Below are positions 1 through 5,806 of a stretch of DNA of 7,977 bases, piece by piece (position 1 is the stretch's first letter; each line of letters begins with the position of its first letter). This DNA is from Solirubrobacterales bacterium (GTDB lineage Bacteria; Actinomycetota; Thermoleophilia; Solirubrobacterales; Solirubrobacteraceae), in assembly GCA_025963955.1 (NCBI GenBank), contig JAOPZU010000450.1:1-7977 (forward strand), read 5' to 3'. The position numbers were made by a program, and so were the translations under genes. The notes under the pieces were generated by a model. It was given only the letters and a program-made list of their open reading frames with translations. It was not told the DNA's origin and made no database searches.

Positions 1-380
1 GTCACGGCCGCTGCCGCGGCGGCGGGGTCGAGCAGGCCGGTGGCCGGATCCACGTCGGCGCCGACGGGCAGCGCCCCCGCGTGCGTGACCGCGAGCCACG
101 TGGCGACGAACGTGTGCGCCGGCACGATGACCTCGTCCCCGGGGCCGACGCCGACGGCGGTCAGCGCGAGGGTCAGCGCGTCCAGGCCGGAGCCGACGCC
201 GACGCAGTGGCGAGCGCCGGTGGCGCCGGCCCATCCGGCCTCGAAGCGCTCGACCTCGGGCCCGAGCACGTACTGCCCGCCGGCGATGACCCGGGCCACG
301 GCCGCCTGCAGCTCGTCCGCCAGCGGCGCGTTGACCGCCTGCAGGTCGAGGAACGGGATGGCGACGGCGGTCGCGGGCAC
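1..380 (-). CDS. DegT/DnrJ/EryC1/StrS-family sugar aminotransferase (5' part, runs off left edge)
   Basis: Only the first 126 residues are in the window. The N-terminus reads IPFLDLQAVNAPLADEL, followed by VIAGGQYVLGPEVERFEAGW and then GVGSGLDALTLAL and PGDEVIVPAHTFVATWLAV. This is the classic opening of PLP-dependent nucleotide-sugar aminotransferases: the GSGLDAL loop holds the cofactor phosphate and PAHTF follows it. The PLP-binding lysine lies beyond the edge. The start is a GTG at 380-378; the in-frame stop of the upstream ketoisomerase lies just three bases before it, so no earlier start exists. Family knowledge: enzymes such as FdtB/QdtB use the 3-keto sugar made by FdtA/QdtA to make dTDP-3-amino-3,6-dideoxyhexose. 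The tight pairing with the ketoisomerase suggests that role, but the substrate cannot be proved from this fragment. Confidence 0.93.
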   Translation of the reverse strand, partial: MPATAVAIPFLDLQAVNAPLADELQAAVARVIAGGQYVLGPEVERFEAGWAGATGARHCVGVGSGLDALTLALTAVGVGPGDEVIVPAHTFVATWLAVTHAGALPVGADVDPATGLLDPAAAAAAV

Positions 381-383
381 GGA

Positions 384-932
384 TCAGGCCGCGTCCTGCT
401 CGGCGCGCTCCGCGTGGGCGGCGGCCAGGAACTCGCCGTGGTCGCGGACGTAGTCGTCCTCCTCGTAGACCGCAGAGGCGAGCACCAGGCACACGCCGCC
501 GGAGGAGAAGTTGTCGAGCTCGCGCCACGTCATCCGTGGCACGTACAGCCCGTGGTAGGAGCGATTCAGGAAGAAGCGCTCCTGGTGCACGCCGTCGTCG
601 ACGCTGACGTCGAAGGAGCCGGTCGCCGCGATGATCAGCGCCTCGAGCTGCTTGTGCGCGTGGCCGCCGCGCGAGGTGCCGCCCGGCACGTCGTACAGGT
701 AGTAGACGCGGGCGATCGGGAAGGGGATGTGCTGATCGCCCTCCACGAAGGTGAGGTTCCCCCGCGGGTCCGCGACGCGCGGCAGGTCGACGATGCGGCA
801 GCCGGTCCGCCCGGCGCGCGCGTTGACGCGCTGGTCGTCCACCCGGCGGCCCAGCGGATGCGGGGCGCGGCGGTCCACGTCGACGAGGTACGGCTCGACC
901 GCGGACGGCTGGACGGTGCTCAGCGGGGCCAC
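384..932 (-). CDS. fdtA: dTDP-4-keto-6-deoxyglucose 3,4-ketoisomerase (FdtA/QdtA type), cupin fold
   Basis: Residues about 45-175 match the small FdtA/QdtA (WxcM C-terminal-like) cupin family. Visible blocks include DLPRVADPRGNLTFVEG, HIPFPIARVYYLYDVPGG, SRGGHAHK, FFLNRSYHGLYVPRMTWREL and CLVLASAVYEEDDYVRD. The two histidines of GGHAHK (H91 and H93) correspond to the catalytic pair known in FdtA. The enzyme moves the keto group of dTDP-4-keto-6-deoxyglucose from C4 to C3 before transamination. FdtA gives the galacto and QdtA the gluco product; I cannot tell them apart here, so the symbol is provisional. The product is 182 residues from GTG 932, about 40 longer than usual. Alternative GTG starts lie at 878 and 842, and none has a clear ribosome-binding site; codon use in the extension is still high-GC3, so it may be translated. 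The aminotransferase follows after three bases. Confidence 0.9.
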   Translation of the reverse strand: MAPLSTVQPSAVEPYLVDVDRRAPHPLGRRVDDQRVNARAGRTGCRIVDLPRVADPRGNLTFVEGDQHIPFPIARVYYLYDVPGGTSRGGHAHKQLEALIIAATGSFDVSVDDGVHQERFFLNRSYHGLYVPRMTWRELDNFSSGGVCLVLASAVYEEDDYVRDHGEFLAAAHAERAEQDAA

Positions 933-983
933 GCCCCAGTGGTCGGCCGGGCGGGCGTGCGCTTGAGAACGGTCCGGGAACGA

Positions 984-1017
984 CGAACGCCCCCGGCACG
1001 GATGCCGGGGGCGTTCG
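984..1017 (-). terminator. Hairpin terminator downstream of the cold-shock gene
   Basis: There is a perfect 15-bp inverted repeat, CGAACGCCCCCGGCA at 984-998 and its complement at 1003-1017, around a four-base loop. It lies 40 bases after the cold-shock stop codon and before the ketoisomerase start. On the minus strand the stem is followed by TCGTTCCC, only weakly U-rich. A smaller 5-bp hairpin (1035-1049) sits between the stop and this one. It most likely ends the cold-shock transcript. Confidence 0.8.
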
Positions 1018-1057
1018 GTCCTGCGAAGCTCAGACGGGCCAGAAGCCCGCCAGCGCT

Positions 1058-1261
1058 CTAGACGTTCTGCACGTTGACGGCCTTGGGGCCCTTCTCGCCG
1101 GGCTCCGCGTCGTACGAGACGCGGGCACCCTCGGCGAGGGAGCGGTAGCCGTCAGCGATGATCGCCGAGTGGTGGACGAACAGGTCCTTACCGGACTCAT
1201 CGGGCGTGATGAAGCCGAAGCCCTTGTCGTCGCTGAACCACTTCACAGTTCCAGTAGCCAT
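1058..1261 (-). CDS. Cold-shock domain protein (CspA family)
   Basis: A 67-residue single cold-shock domain protein starting [18 protein letters not shown], the usual size of bacterial CspA-type proteins. The RNP1 motif KGFGFI and RNP2 motif DLFVHHSAI are intact, giving the aromatic and basic surface that binds single-stranded RNA and DNA. Such proteins melt RNA secondary structure and act in the cytoplasm as RNA chaperones in cold, growth or stress conditions. The start is ATG 1261; the frame is open upstream, but a GGAGGA ribosome-binding site nine bases ahead of this ATG and the family N-terminus fix it. The gene appears to be monocistronic: it is divergent from the hydrolase and followed by a strong hairpin. 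Whether it responds to cold cannot be told from the sequence. Confidence 0.97.
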   Translation of the reverse strand: MATGTVKWFSDDKGFGFITPDESGKDLFVHHSAIIADGYRSLAEGARVSYDAEPGEKGPKAVNVQNV

Positions 1262-1270
1262 ATAAATCGA

Positions 1271-1276
1271 TCCTCC
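1271..1276 (-). promoter_or_regulatory. Strong Shine-Dalgarno site of the cold-shock gene
   Basis: GGAGGA on the minus strand, nine bases before the ATG and followed by an AT-rich spacer (TCGATTTAT) that stands out in this GC-rich window. It decides the start of the cold-shock protein and suggests highly efficient translation. Confidence 0.85.
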
Positions 1277-1345
1277 GCTTGTGTTCGTGCTGCGTTCGCG
1301 GAGGTGCTTTGAGGCGACGACTGCGTGCGCTGACACTGCTTTGCC

Positions 1346-1359
1346 GGATCACGTGATCC
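1346..1359. promoter_or_regulatory. Perfect 14-bp palindrome in the divergent intergenic region
   Basis: GGATCACGTGATCC is a perfect palindrome located about 85 bases upstream of the cold-shock ATG and about 120 bases upstream of the hydrolase start. On the minus strand a short GCCC-TTC-GGGC inverted repeat lies just before it (1361-1371). It could be an operator for a dimeric regulator or a structured part of the cold-shock 5' leader. I found no convincing -35/-10 pair for either gene, so its position relative to the transcription starts is unknown. Confidence 0.45.
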
Positions 1360-1477
1360 AGCCCGAAGGGCAAGCGTAGCAGCGGAATGGCTTCCTTGGG
1401 GCCCGGCGACAGAGAAGTAACGGGATCTTGGTTCCTAGCGCCGGGTCGGGGCGGGGCTCTGCCGGTACCGTCGCGGC

Positions 1478-2698
1478 ATGGTCACGTGGAGCAGGAGTCG
1501 GGTCATGGCGCTGGTCGCCGCGCTGGTGTTGTCGCTGGGCACGGGGGCCGCGGCGTCCGTCGCGGCGCCCGCCAAGGCGCACACCACGCCGGCGCAGCAC
1601 CGCGCCGCAGCCAAGAAGAAGGCGGCCGCGAAGAAGCGGGCGGCCGCGAAGAAGCGGGCGGCGGCCCGGCGCCGGGCGGTGGCGCGGACGAAGGCGGCGG
1701 CTGAGAAGGCCGCACAGGCTGCGTCCGGCGTCAAGGAGCTCCCGGTCACCTTCACCGTCCGCAACACGAACACCTCGCTCGTGCCGTGCGCGTCCGACGG
1801 GAAGACCTACGAAATCAAGGGCCACCTCGTCGGGCCGAAGGCGAAGCTCGCCGGCGGGGGCGCGACGGGCGTGGCGCTCTACGTCCACGGGCTCGGCTAC
1901 GGCGAGTTCTTCTGGGACTACCAGGGACTGCCCGGCTACGACTACGCGGCGATCCAGGCGCGCGATCGCGGCTTGGTCTCGGTGGCGATCGACCGCCTCG
2001 GCTACGGCGCGAGCGGCAAGCCCGACGGCAACGACGTCTGTTACGGCTCGGAGGCCGACTACCTGCACCAGATCGTCGACCAGCTGAAGTCCGGCCGCTA
2101 CGCCGCGGGCGATGCGGACGCGAGCACCGGCCCGAGCTTCGGCAAGGTCGCCCTCGTCGGCCACTCGGCGGGCGGCTTCATGGTCGAGGGTGCCGCAGCG
2201 AGCTACAAGAACGTCGACGCGCTCATCACCGCCGGCTTCAGCAACGCCCCCACGGGCCTGCCGACCTACGCCGCCCTGACGCAGACGACCATCGACTGCA
2301 TGACGGGCTCCGGCCTCCCGAACCACTACGCGTACTTCGGCAAGACCGAGGCCGACTTCCGCGCCGCGCACTTCTTCAACGCCGATCCGGCCATCGAGGA
2401 CGCGATCGCGAAGCGGCGCGCGCCCGATCCCTGTCAGGACACGGGATCGGCCATTCCCGCGGTCCTCATCGACGTGCTGAGCAACAACACCATCAAGGTG
2501 CCGGCGCTGCTCGTCAACGGGGGCAACGACGCGCTGTTCCCGCCGCCGGACGGCGATCTCGAGAAGTCGCTCTTCCTCGGGAACCCGGACCTCACGCAGA
2601 CCACCATCCCCGGCACGGGGCACGCCGTCACCTTCGGCCGCACCGCGCCGCAGTTCCGGGCCACGGTCGGCGACTGGCTCGTGAAGCGCGGGTACTGA
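1478..2698 (+). CDS. Exported alpha/beta hydrolase with Lys/Arg/Ala-rich N-terminal tail
   Basis: A 406-residue protein with three parts. Residues 1-34 look like a Sec signal peptide: arginines at 6 and 8, a hydrophobic stretch about 10-30, and a likely cleavage near APAKA. Residues 43-78 are a six-residue degenerate repeat (AAAKKK, AAAKKR, AAAKKR, AAARRR...). From about residue 88 there is an alpha/beta-hydrolase domain: LYVHGLGYG (oxyanion region), the nucleophile motif GHSAGG with S230, the probable acid D351 in NGGNDALFP, and H382 in GTGHAV complete a triad. Cysteines 104, 188, 274 and 319 could form disulfides outside the cell. The substrate is unknown; lipase/esterase-like activity is plausible. 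An alternative start at ATG 1505 has a good AGGAG site but loses the charged signal-peptide n-region, so 1478 is kept. It is the only plus-strand gene, divergent from the cold-shock gene. Confidence 0.9.
   Translation: MVTWSRSRVMALVAALVLSLGTGAAASVAAPAKAHTTPAQHRAAAKKKAAAKKRAAAKKRAAARRRAVARTKAAAEKAAQAASGVKELPVTFTVRNTNTSLVPCASDGKTYEIKGHLVGPKAKLAGGGATGVALYVHGLGYGEFFWDYQGLPGYDYAAIQARDRGLVSVAIDRLGYGASGKPDGNDVCYGSEADYLHQIVDQLKSGRYAAGDADASTGPSFGKVALVGHSAGGFMVEGAAASYKNVDALITAGFSNAPTGLPTYAALTQTTIDCMTGSGLPNHYAYFGKTEADFRAAHFFNADPAIEDAIAKRRAPDPCQDTGSAIPAVLIDVLSNNTIKVPALLVNGGNDALFPPPDGDLEKSLFLGNPDLTQTTIPGTGHAVTFGRTAPQFRATVGDWLVKRGY
1493..1497 (+). promoter_or_regulatory. Shine-Dalgarno-like AGGAG before an alternative hydrolase start (ATG 1505)
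   Basis: AGGAG lies seven bases before the in-frame ATG at 1505, whereas no clear site precedes ATG 1478. Translation may begin at 1505, giving a 397-residue product whose signal peptide lacks basic n-region residues. The conflict between ribosome-site strength and signal-peptide shape is unresolved. Confidence 0.45.
1604..1711 (+). repeat. Six degenerate 18-bp tandem units coding AAAKKR-type repeats
   Basis: Six 18-bp units lie within the hydrolase gene. The second and third (1622-1639 and 1640-1657) are identical, GCGGCCGCGAAGAAGCGG; the others vary while keeping the Ala3-basic3 pattern, ending in less regular AVARTK and AAAEKA. The array encodes a highly basic, probably helical or extended segment just after the signal peptide. 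Identical neighbouring copies suggest slippage or unequal recombination could change the copy number. Confidence 0.85.
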
Positions 2699-2711
2699 GG
2701 CCGGCGGCGGA

Positions 2712-3374
2712 CTAGCGGATCGACACCAGCGGGTCCTCGAGCGCCGGCGCGCGCTTGACGGCCCGCGGCTCCCGCGAGTCCAGGTAGCGCGCGGCCACCA
2801 CGCCGCCGATGCCGCCGAAGAGGTGCCCCTGCCACGAGATGCCGTCCTGCGGGATGAGGCCGCCGGCGAGCGTCGTCCCGTAGATCGCGCCGACGATGAC
2901 GCCGATCCCGACGTGCAGCCACGAGCGGCTGAAGAGGCCGCGGGAGATGAGGTAGGCGGCGAAGCCGAAGACGAGGCCGCTGGCCCCGATGTGCACCGTG
3001 TTCGACGGGGCCACGAGCCAGGTGCCGAGGCCGCCGACCAGTCCGACGATCGCCGTCACCGACAACACGCGCATCGCGCCGCTGAGCGCGATCCCGGCGC
3101 CGAGCACGGCGAACGGGACGGAGTTGCCGATCAGGTGGCCGAAGTTCGCGTGCAGGAACGGGGCGGCGACCACGCCCTCCAGGCCGTCGAGCTGCCGCGG
3201 CTCGATGCCGAAGCGGTCCAGGCGCTGCCCGTCGAGGCTGTCGATGATCTCGACGACCCACATCAGCGCGAGCATGCCGAGCACGAGCATCAGCCCCTGC
3301 TTGCGGGGGTCCTCCGCGGCGGCGGGCGTCGCGGTCAGGCTGCTGCTGCGGCGGGCTTGGGGGTTCGTTGACAC
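2712..3374 (-). CDS. Rhomboid-family intramembrane serine protease
   Basis: A 220-residue membrane protein with the rhomboid signature. H75-ANFGHLIGN-84 is the conserved His/Asn region of the second helix, GASGLVFG carries the catalytic serine S132, and SWQGHLFGGIGG carries the catalytic histidine H184. About six hydrophobic segments are visible, roughly 28-44, 68-100 (including the HANFGHL region), 103-121, 129-147, 152-172 and 181-198. Rhomboids cut transmembrane helices within the lipid bilayer; substrates in actinobacteria are mostly unknown. The N-terminal 25 residues are polar and probably cytoplasmic, as is the basic C-terminal tail. The start is a GTG without a clear ribosome-binding site; ATG 3290, just before the first helix, is a possible alternative. 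It converges on the hydrolase with 13 bases between stop codons and no visible terminator. Confidence 0.92.
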   Translation of the reverse strand: MSTNPQARRSSSLTATPAAAEDPRKQGLMLVLGMLALMWVVEIIDSLDGQRLDRFGIEPRQLDGLEGVVAAPFLHANFGHLIGNSVPFAVLGAGIALSGAMRVLSVTAIVGLVGGLGTWLVAPSNTVHIGASGLVFGFAAYLISRGLFSRSWLHVGIGVIVGAIYGTTLAGGLIPQDGISWQGHLFGGIGGVVAARYLDSREPRAVKRAPALEDPLVSIR

Positions 3375-3389
3375 ACCCAGAGCGTGGCA

Positions 3390-3410
3390 GACCGCGATGA
3401 AGCAGCGGTC
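3390..3410 (-). promoter_or_regulatory. Inverted repeat between the acyl-CoA oxidase and rhomboid genes
   Basis: GACCGC and GCGGTC flank nine bases, starting ten bases after the acyl-CoA oxidase stop. On the minus strand the repeat overlaps TTGACC (3412-3407), which resembles a -35 element for the rhomboid gene, but no good -10 element follows at normal spacing. It may be a weak terminator, an operator or chance. Confidence 0.3.
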
Positions 3411-3420
3411 AAGAACGTGC

Positions 3421-5379
3421 TCAGGGGCCGGAAACGCGGCCTTGCTGGTCCTTGAGGCCGATGGGCGCCCGCAGCACCTGGTCCGGGATCGCGAAGGCGT
3501 CCACGAAGGCGCCCGCGTCGCCGCGGACCTCGTTGAGCAGCCGATTGACCGCGCGCGTGATCGTCTTCGACCGCGAGGGGGAGAGGCGGCCGTGCTCGAG
3601 GAACCACGCGCGGTCGTCCTCGATGGTGCACAGCAGGTGGAGGTCGCAGAGGCGCTCCAGGTGCGCGCGCAGCACGGGGTCCTCGCAGCGGCTCACCCGC
3701 AGCGCGAACGCCTCGCCGATCACCGACTCGATGTACGCGCGGGCGGCGGCCAGGACGTGGTCCTGGCAGGCCCGGAAGACCTCGAACTGCTCGTGTCCCT
3801 CGTCGATGCCGCGCTTCAGCCTCCGCGCGACGGACGCGAGGACCCGCTCGGAGCGGTAGCGCAGCAGGCCGAGCTGCTCCGCGCGGTCCAGCTCGCGGTC
3901 GTCGTCGTCCCGGCCGGGGACCACGCGATCCACGAGCGTCTGCGCGATCTGCCGCACCGCGGTCTTCTCCAGCACCTCGGTGAGCGCCTGACCGGCGACG
4001 AAGCCGACCATCCCGAGCGGGTCCAGGTCCCCGAACTGGTGCCGGTAGCCGGTCAGCAGCGACTTGCCCACCAGCTGCAGCAGGACGGTGTTGTCGCCCT
4101 CGAAGGTCGTGAAGATCTCGCTGTCGCCCTTGAGCGAGGCGAAGCGGTTCTCGGTGAGGTAGCCGAGCCCGCCGCAGGCCTCGCGGCAGGCCTGCACGGT
4201 CGCCGTCGCGTGCCAGCTGCTGAGCGCCTTCAGGCCGGCGGCGTGCGCCTCGAGCTCACGGCGGGCGAGGTCCCCGACGTCGTCCGCGCCGAAGGCACGG
4301 TCGAGCGCGACGACGAGCTGCTCCTGCGCGGCGTGCAGCGCGTAGGTCCGCGCGAGCAGCGGCAGCAGCCGGCGCTGGTGCGTGCGGTAGTCCAGCAGGA
4401 GGATCTCCTCGCCGCTCGGAGCGGTGAACTGGCGCCGCCGCTCGGCGTGGCGCACCGCGATGCTCAGCGCGTTCTTCGACACGCTGATCGCCGCGCCGCC
4501 GACGCTGACCCGGCCCTGGACGAGCGTCCCCAGCATCGTGAAGAAGCGACGGTCCGGGTTCTCGATCGGGCTGCTGTAGATCCCGTCCTCGGACACGGAG
4601 GCGAAGCGGTCCAGCAGCGCCTCGCGCGGGACGCGGACCTGGTCGAACCACAGGCGCCCGTTGTCGACGCCTTGCAGGCCCATCTTGTCGCCGCAGTCCT
4701 CGATGCGGACGCCGGGCATCGGCGTGCCGTCCTCGTCGCGGATCGGGACGACGACGGCATGGACGCCGTGCGACTCCTCCGCGTCGGGGGTCAGGAGCTG
4801 CGCGAAGACCACCGCCTGGCGGCCGTGGGCGGCCGCGTTCCCGATCCACTCCTTGTGCGCCCCGTCGTGCGGCGTGTGAACGACGAACTCCCGGGTCTGC
4901 GCGTCGTAGGTCGCCGTCGTGTGGACGTTCTGCACGTCGGACCCGTGCGCGCTCTCGGACATGGCGAAGCAGCCGGGGATCGAGACGTCGATAACGCCGC
5001 GCAGGTACTGCTCATGGTGGCGTTCGGTCCCGAGCTGGAGGATCGCGCCGCCGAACAGGCCGAACTGGACGCCGACCTTGACGAGCAGCGAGAGATCCCC
5101 GTGGCCGAGCGTCTCGAAGGAGGCGATGGACGCCGCGACGTTGCCCTCCCCGCCGTAGCGCCGGGGGAAGCCGAGCGCCGTCCGCCCGGACTTCCCGAGC
5201 TCCGTCGCCCAGCGCAGGCACAGCTCGCGGTACTCCTCGCGGCTGATGCCGTCCGCCTGCGAGAGGTCCATCGACACGAGCTGCTCCCGGACGAGCTCGC
5301 GGATCTCCCGGTGCTCGCCGTCCAGCCAGCGCCGCAGCGCCTCGACGTCCGGGATGGGTCCGACGGCCACGGTGCTCAT
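3421..5379 (-). CDS. Acyl-CoA oxidase/dehydrogenase family flavoprotein (ACOX type)
   Basis: A 652-residue FAD enzyme of the acyl-CoA dehydrogenase superfamily, longer than the roughly 380-400 residue dehydrogenases and close in size and layout to peroxisomal-type acyl-CoA oxidases. The N-terminal helical domain (to about 130) includes ALGFPRRYGG and the block HGDLSLLVKVGVQFGLFGGA. The middle beta domain holds CFAMSESAHGSDVQ and CGDKMGLQGVDNGRLWF. The C-terminal helices hold CGGLGYLTENR and TFEGDNTVLLQ, with E427 the expected catalytic base, followed by an oxidase-type C-terminal extension. The reaction is formation of trans-2-enoyl-CoA from acyl-CoA, the first step of fatty-acid beta-oxidation; whether electrons go to oxygen (giving peroxide) or to another acceptor cannot be read from the sequence. 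ATG 5379 was chosen; an upstream GTG 5448 has no ribosome site or family match. It lies downstream of azlCD, likely as a separate unit. Confidence 0.94.
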   Translation of the reverse strand: MSTVAVGPIPDVEALRRWLDGEHREIRELVREQLVSMDLSQADGISREEYRELCLRWATELGKSGRTALGFPRRYGGEGNVAASIASFETLGHGDLSLLVKVGVQFGLFGGAILQLGTERHHEQYLRGVIDVSIPGCFAMSESAHGSDVQNVHTTATYDAQTREFVVHTPHDGAHKEWIGNAAAHGRQAVVFAQLLTPDAEESHGVHAVVVPIRDEDGTPMPGVRIEDCGDKMGLQGVDNGRLWFDQVRVPREALLDRFASVSEDGIYSSPIENPDRRFFTMLGTLVQGRVSVGGAAISVSKNALSIAVRHAERRRQFTAPSGEEILLLDYRTHQRRLLPLLARTYALHAAQEQLVVALDRAFGADDVGDLARRELEAHAAGLKALSSWHATATVQACREACGGLGYLTENRFASLKGDSEIFTTFEGDNTVLLQLVGKSLLTGYRHQFGDLDPLGMVGFVAGQALTEVLEKTAVRQIAQTLVDRVVPGRDDDDRELDRAEQLGLLRYRSERVLASVARRLKRGIDEGHEQFEVFRACQDHVLAAARAYIESVIGEAFALRVSRCEDPVLRAHLERLCDLHLLCTIEDDRAWFLEHGRLSPSRSKTITRAVNRLLNEVRGDAGAFVDAFAIPDQVLRAPIGLKDQQGRVSGP

Positions 5380-5434
5380 GCATCGATCATCGCGCTCCCG
5401 CGGCCGCCTGAACAGTCCCGCCGCGCCTGCTGCC

Positions 5435-5448
5435 GTGAGGCGCGTCAC
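5435..5448. promoter_or_regulatory. Quasi-palindrome upstream of the acyl-CoA oxidase gene
   Basis: GTGAGGCGCGTCAC is symmetric at 12 of its 14 positions (GTGA/TCAC arms around GCGC). It lies about 55-70 bases before the oxidase ATG, a place where a repressor of fatty-acid catabolism, such as a TetR- or GntR-family protein, could bind. This is inference from symmetry and position; no matching regulator gene is in the window. Confidence 0.3.
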
Positions 5449-5477
5449 AGGAGGGCTCGCGGTCGCGGTAGGACCGA

Positions 5478-5493
5478 CGGCCGGAACCGGCCG
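5478..5493 (-). terminator. GC-rich inverted repeat after azlD, possible terminator
   Basis: CGGCCGGAACCGGCCG is a perfect inverted repeat beginning 13 bases after the azlD stop. As RNA it could form a 6-bp stem with a four-base loop. No U-tract follows, so it may terminate weakly, protect the 3' end or be incidental. It separates azlCD from the acyl-CoA oxidase gene. Confidence 0.35.
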
Positions 5494-5506
5494 CCACCGA
5501 CTGGCG

Positions 5507-5806
5507 TCAGACCGCCCGCAGCCCCGCCGTGACCACCGCCGCCACCCCGACGCCGACCAGGATCGAGGCGCCCCGGTGGAGGACGACGCCCGCGGCCGCC
5601 ACGCCCACGGTGTCCGCGCCGACCCCGACGTGCCTCCCGTCGGCCAGGGCCTGCGTGATGACGAGTGCCGCCAGGAGCGCGGGCGCGAGCAGCGCCACGA
5701 CGCCGATCAGGCGCGGCGGCAGGTCGCGGCCGCCGAGCGCGAACGGGCCGATGCCCTTGATCGCCGCCGTGACCAGGGCGCACGCGCCGATGACCTGCCA
5801 GATCAC
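5507..5806 (-). CDS. azlD: AzlD-family branched-chain amino-acid transport subunit
   Basis: A 99-residue hydrophobic protein starting at GTG 5806 as VIWQVIGACALVTAAIKGIG. It has the size and look of AzlD: a first helix with the K-G-x-GP pattern (AAIKGIGPFALGG), then LPPRLIGVVALLAPALLAAL, and a last hydrophobic segment ending in TAGLRAV; three to four membrane segments in all. AzlD is the small partner of AzlC; the pair exports branched-chain amino acids (compare BrnFE/YgaZH) and confers azaleucine resistance in Bacillus. The GTGA overlap (5803-5806) with the azlC stop indicates translational coupling and a roughly balanced supply of the two subunits. The true start is fixed by this overlap, since the longer upstream frame is only the shadow of azlC. 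Confidence 0.9.
   Translation of the reverse strand: MIWQVIGACALVTAAIKGIGPFALGGRDLPPRLIGVVALLAPALLAALVITQALADGRHVGVGADTVGVAAAGVVLHRGASILVGVGVAAVVTAGLRAV

Noticed and set aside
81..1061. Plus-strand open frame across the aminotransferase, ketoisomerase and hairpin
   Set aside because: It runs antisense to two well-supported genes and through a terminator-like hairpin; no recognisable domain.
1262..1336. Upstream extension of the cold-shock frame by 25 codons
   Set aside because: The strong GGAGGA site and family N-terminus fix the start at ATG 1261; the extension is the untranslated leader.
1380..1477. Possible sigma-70-type promoters for the cold-shock gene and the hydrolase
   Set aside because: Some hexamers resemble -35 or -10 boxes (for example TTGGGG, or TACGCT on the minus strand), but none forms a convincing pair at normal spacing.
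1604..1711. Short tandem units as a CRISPR or minisatellite array
   Set aside because: The units are in-frame coding repeats with no spacers, and they diverge while preserving the amino-acid pattern.
1349..2623. Long minus-strand open frame opposite the hydrolase
   Set aside because: The translation is compositionally biased and motif-free, while the plus-strand frame has a signal peptide and a full catalytic triad.
2989..5532. Very long open frame (847 codons) on the plus strand
   Set aside because: It lies antisense to the acyl-CoA oxidase and the end of the rhomboid gene, both with clear family motifs. Its translation is Arg/Ala/Val/Asp-rich low-complexity sequence with no motif. Such open mirror frames are normal in high-GC3 genomes.
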